A stretch of DNA of 64,000 nucleotides from Prorocentrum cordatum (Eukaryota; Sar; Dinophyceae; Prorocentrales; Prorocentraceae). The stretch is taken from NCBI GenBank assembly GCA_963575745.1, contig CAUYUJ010017995.1, positions 73,501-137,500 of the forward strand, in the 5' to 3' direction. The notes under the pieces are model-generated. The model saw nothing but the letters and a program-made list of their open reading frames with translations, was not told the DNA's origin and searched no databases. The position numbers and the translations under genes were made by a program. This document shows, piece by piece, positions 59,876-64,000 of this stretch; position 1 is the first letter of the stretch, and every line of letters begins with the position of its first letter.

Positions 59876-60960
59876 ATTCACGATGCAGCAGCTCTCTGTT
59901 TGGGGTCCACGCTAGCTAACACTTATAAGGAACATTCGATGGAAGCGGAAGGGAGGGGAGGAAGCCGAGCCTGATTTTCGCATTGATCTGCGGGAGGCTG
60001 GGGGCTCCCAGGTCTCTCCCCCTGCTGCGGGAGTGGGGACACCCCGCGGGGTGAATCCCGCCACTGCAAGTGCCTGACCTCTAGCCCTTGCTCCCTCTCT
60101 CCCTCACTGCCTCCTCCTCTTTCCCCCGCTCCTTCCTCGTCCATCCTGCCCCCCTCTCTACTTCTTGCTCCCTTGACCATCCTTTCTCCCACCTCCCTGC
60201 TCTCTTTCTCCTCACCCCTTCTTCCTCCCATCCGCCTCCCTCCTCACCTCTCCGCGACCGTCTGGCTCAAGTACATTCTACACTCGGTCTCCCGGGTTCC
60301 GGGACACGCGAACATACACTCGCGCAGTGACCTCACTGCCACGTCTTACCACGTCTTAATTGCCACGTTGGTGGCTGAGGCAATGTCCGGTGGATGATGA
60401 CGGGGGGCGGAGACACTTGACCAGGGGGCATTCCGCTGTAGGGGATGAGGAGGAGTACGAGGAGGAGGAAGGGAGGAAGAGGAGGAGGAGGAGGAGGGGG
60501 GGTGGGAGGAGGGAGGATGAATACAAGCCCTACGAGGGGGCAAGGGCAGGGCATGGACGTGGCTCCAAGGTGCCCCCTTGAAGTGACCCGCGCCCGCCAG
60601 CCCCCGTGCCCCCGGAGTGGTGAAACGGCTCGGCGTAGGGCCGGTTTGGCCTGTGCGGAAAACGTGGCTGGGCAGGCTCAGCCGAGGTCTCTCGGGCTGG
60701 CTCCGTCACGTCCTCGAGGGTCCTCCCAGGTCTTCCCATGCTCTCCCAGAATCCGCCGAGGCCCTGATCGCCCCCGCTGAGGCTCGAAACTTGCTCCGTG
60801 ACCGTTGCCCGCCGCCCTCCCCCAGCATCCGGTTTCGCGAACAGAATCTAGCATCGTGATAGATCATGCCAAATCTCCCGATCCCGCCACTATGCATTAT
60901 TCTTGGGCTTACGCCACACCGCCGTGCCCTTGATGAACGGGCGGTCGTGGTGCGCTGCTG
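59876..60960. other. Spacer, no gene recognised
   Basis: 60090-60260 is C/T-rich, 60430-60520 is GGA-rich; the rest is unique-looking. Short ORFs (for example 60617-60859) lack any recognised domain. Confidence 0.5.
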
Positions 60961-62280
60961 ATGAGGGCTCTTAGAGGCCATCTTGGGCGTCTTGGAGGCC
61001 TCTTGGGCCGTTTTGGGGCCCTCTTGGGGCCGTCTTGGGAGTTTTTTGGGCCGTCATGGGGCCATCTTGGAGGCCTCTTGGGCGTTCTTGGGGGCCTCTT
61101 GCGCCGTCTTGAGCCGTTCGAATGCCGAGAAGAAGCAAATGCCAAAATCTTTCAAACACCGTAGGACAATCAACGATTTTGGCCTCTTCTGGAAGACCTC
61201 TTGGACGCCTTTTGGGCCGTCTTGGAGGCCTCTTGGGCCGTCTAGGGCCATCTTGAGGCCATCTTAGGCAGTTTTGGGTGCATCTTGGGCCATGTTGGAG
61301 GCATCTTGGGGCCATCTTAGCCGTCTTGGAGGTCATTTTGGCTGTCTTGCAGGCCTCTTGGGCCGTCTTGGGGCCGTCTTGGGGTACTCTTGGGCCGTCA
61401 TGGGCCATCTTGGCGGCTCGTGGCCGGTCTTGGGGGCCTCTGCGGCCGTCTTAAGCCGTCGGAGACCGTAAAGGAGCAAATGTTAAAATCCTTCAAAAAC
61501 CTAAGGGAAATCAATGATTTTGGCTTCCACGGGCCTTCCTAGAGGACCTCTTGGAGGCCTCTTGGGTCCTCTTGGAGGCCTCTTGGGGGCCTCTTGGGCC
61601 GTCTTGAACCATCTTGAGGCTATCTTGGGCCGTCTTGGGTGCATCTTGGGCCGTGTTGGAGGCATCCTGGGGCCATCTTAGCCGTCTTGGAGGCCATCTT
61701 GGCCGTCTTGGAGGCGTCTTGGAGGCCATCTTGGGCCATCTTGGGGCCGTCTGGAACGGAAAAACCCTTGGCAACCGGCTCCGGGCATCCTGGGCAATCT
61801 TTTCGGGTGGCCGGCGGGACGCGCCGGAGCCCCAGGGGGACTTCTTTTGGACAAGAGCCAAAACCAAAACCGAGATCATCTAGCACGCCAGGCACCCCTG
61901 TGATGAATCAACAGGGGGCGGCGGATCGAATGGCCGTCGGCACATCCCGCCACCGTGCCCGGGCACTGGGTCTGAGGCCGTGCGGACGGCAGACGGGGTC
62001 TTGTGGAAGGCTTCTCGGGGGCGTTTGGGAAACATTTATGGGAGCTTCTTTCTGGCCTCTCGGAGCTCCCTGGGCGCGTGTTGGGGGCTTCTTGGGGTAG
62101 CCGGGGGGCGGTTTGGGGTCGAAGGCTCGAAATGCTGGTTCGGGCTCCCCATCTGGGCCGTTTCTTGGGAGTGTCCTGGAGCAGCCCTGGGCCGTCTTGG
62201 GGGTTTCTTCAACGGCCTTGGGGCCCTCTTGGGCCGTCTGGGGGCCCTCTTGGGGCCTCTGATCAAGGAGGCTTCTTGGG
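60961..62280. repeat. CTTGG minisatellite with repeated modules
   Basis: GCCATCTTGG, GCCGTCTTGGAG and GGCCTCTTGGGC units. A-rich modules at ~61115-61195 and ~61440-61540 (AAATCTTTCAAACACC, AATCAACGATTTTGGCCTC) match the one at 14060-14110. 61800-61960 is a close copy of the core at 14396-14530. The reverse-strand ORFs are repeat translations. Confidence 0.85.
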
Positions 62281-62525
62281 CTATCTTGGACGTTGTGACC
62301 GTACAACAAGCGCATTAGCTGAACATGCACGTTTTCCTACGGCAGCGGGGCGATTGTTACTCTTTGAGGCCGCCTTGGGACGCTTCTGGAGGGTTTCTTG
62401 GAGCGTCTTTGGGGCTTCTTGGGCAGTCTGGAGGCCAGCGTGGGCGTTTTCGATAGATCTTTCAGCGGCTCGCGGCCCTCTTGGACCGTCCGGAGCCTTT
62501 TGGTGCCCTCTTGGCATTTTTTGTT

Positions 62526-62561
<36 letters not shown>

Positions 62562-63480
62562 GAGCTGTCTTTGGGCCCTCTTCGATCGCCTGAGAGCCCT
62601 CTTGGGGGCCTCGTGCGCCGTCTTGGGGCGACCCAGGAGGCTTTTTGGGTTGTCGTGGACGTTGTGATCGCAGAAGCGGCGAATGTGCTAAACAGTGCAG
62701 GTTTTCCGAAATGGACATAGGGCGATTTTTGCTCTTTGAGGCCGTTTTGGATGGTTTCTTGGAGCGTCTTTGGGGCCTCTTGGGCCGTCTGGAGGTCAGC
62801 GTGGGCGTTTTCGATCGATCTTTCGGCGGCTTGTGTCCCTCTTGGACCGTCCAGAGAGCCTTTTGGTGCCCTCTTGTTTTTTTGTGTGTGGTTTTTTGGG
62901 CGGTCTTGGGGCCCTCGTGGGTCGTCTGAGATCCCTCTTAGAGGCCTCGTGGGCCGTCTTGGGGCGACCCAGGAGGCTTCTCGGGCTGTCGTGGACGTTT
63001 TGATCGCGGTTTTCCAGTCGACACGAGGCGATTTTTGCTCTTTGAGGCCGTTTTGGGACGCTTCTGGAGGGTTTCTTGGAGCGTCTTTGGGGCCTCTTCG
63101 GCCGTCTGGAGGCCAGCGTGGGCGTTTTCGATCGATCTTTCGGCGGCTCGTGGCCCTCTTGGACCTCTGCTGCCCTCTTGGTCTGTTTTTTGGAACCTTG
63201 TGGGCCCTCTTGGGGCCTCGTGGGCCGTTTTAGGGCGACTCTGGAGGCTTCTTAGGTTGTCTTGGACGTTGTGATCGCTGACAGGTCAAAGGAAGTAAAA
63301 GTGTAGGTTTTCCTTAGGGAAACGGGCGAATTTTACTCTTTGAGGCCGTCTTGGGACGCCTCTTGGGGGCTTCTTGGGGCGTTTTTGGAGCCCCTTGGGC
63401 CGTCTGGAGGCCAGCTTGGGCGTTTTTCGATCGATCTTTCGCGGCTGTTGGCCCTCTTAGACCTTCCAGAGGGTCTCTAG
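62281..63480. repeat. Higher-order tandem repeat of 300-370 bp (4 units)
   Basis: CTCTTTGAGGCCG recurs near 62361, 62729, 63038 and 63337. Each is followed by GGACGCTTCTGGAGGGTTTC or similar, CTTGGAGCGTCTTTGGGGCC, GTCTGGAGGCCAGCGTGGGC and GTTTTCGATCGATCTTTC. Between units lie TTGTCGTGGACGTTGTGATCGC-like phrases. A (TG)n run lies at ~62527-62560. Confidence 0.9.
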
Positions 63481-64000
63481 GTGTCCTCGTGGCCTCTTTG
63501 GGGGCTCTTTCCCCCCCCCGTGGTGCGCTCGGCCAGTCCCAGGGTGACCCCCCCCTTCCAAATCGACCAGACCGGGCTCCCGGAGGAGGGGTTTGGGGAG
63601 GGGGAGACATCTCACACGCCGATGGACCCCAAGGGGTCGGCGGATTTTTTTTTGGCCATTTTGATCTGTCACGGTCTTGGACCCTGAGACGGAATATATT
63701 CGTGCCTTCTGCTTTTTTGTTGTTGTTGTGTGTGTGTTGTGTGTGTGTGTGTTTGTGTGTGCATCCTGCTCGCCTCTCCTCGACCGCTCTGCCTGACTCC
63801 ACCGCGTCGTTGCGCGCGTGGCCGCGCCGCCAAAAAGTGTGTGTTTCTCGGTCGCTTGACCCTGTCTGCACCGCCTGTGTTTTTGACCCTGGGTCGCCGC
63901 TGCGCGTATCCGGGAGTATCGCCTGGCCGCTCCACTTCACAAGGAGATTTCTGCTCGCGGGTTGGACTCCATGGCACGTCGGGAATACAGGTGTGTTTGT
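63481..64000. other. Right-end sequence, no gene recognised
   Basis: Contains a (TG)n-rich stretch (63718-63766). No coding or mobile-element signal. Confidence 0.5.

Noticed and set aside
60961-63940. Reverse-strand Lys/Arg/Pro-rich ORFs (KTAKMAPRCLQDGP style)
   Set aside because: They are translations of the CTTGG minisatellite and appear in every array of that repeat.

Overview
The window looks like nuclear DNA of a dinoflagellate. The evidence is: a 21-base segment at 26211-26231 that differs from the dinoflagellate spliced leader at one base; introns in one gene that fit GA, GC and GT donors with AG|G acceptors; a duplicated intronless gene for a protein with a signal peptide, an FLAP-type plastid transit start and a lumen-type hydrophobic segment; repeats that resemble dinoflagellate PPR proteins; and very repeat-rich, GC-rich sequence full of trinucleotide arrays. 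I cannot name the species. I saw no rRNA, tRNA or prokaryotic-style genes.

Layout. 1-6031: a ~100-bp minisatellite, then two near-identical copies (637-1890 and 4788-6031) of a short plastid-targeted gene, separated by trinucleotide and CCAGACCAGA repeats. 6434-13732: a complete tyrosine-recombinase retrotransposon of the DIRS/Ngaro type, inserted in a CTTGG-rich minisatellite. It has split direct repeats in the order A1 - genes - B1-A2-B2, a Cys-Pro/transmembrane ORF, a gag-like ORF, RT-RNase H, tyrosine recombinase and, at the 3' end, a C5-cytosine-methyltransferase-like domain. The coding regions carry several single-base frame breaks. 13733-16700: minisatellite, dispersed repeats and simple repeats.

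16825 to at least 35680, possibly 55222 (+): exons of a phosphoglucan water dikinase-like gene (GWD3/PWD family) with two N-terminal CBM20 starch-binding modules. Its introns are huge and host most of the remaining sequence. The 18942-32734 intron (13.8 kb) holds a decayed LINE (about 19.0-23.4 kb), a PPR-derived 81-bp repeat array and a LINE with a spliced-leader relic at its 5' end (26208-32447). Downstream of 35.7 kb lie ~100-bp satellite arrays (35.9-43.7 kb), GAT/GCT triplet arrays (45.1-48.8 and 55.9-56.9 kb) and a reverse-strand LINE with a 1453-codon open frame (48981-53839). The phosphotransfer (PPDK-like) part of the dikinase is not in the window.

57-64 kb: no gene recognised. It holds a dispersed repeat family with ACATTTTGAAAAC cores, GCCGCC-rich and CACATAGCTT tandem repeats, and a long CTTGG minisatellite with ~300-370 bp higher-order units.

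The only host genes I can support are the duplicated plastid protein and the starch dikinase; almost everything else is mobile or repetitive DNA.
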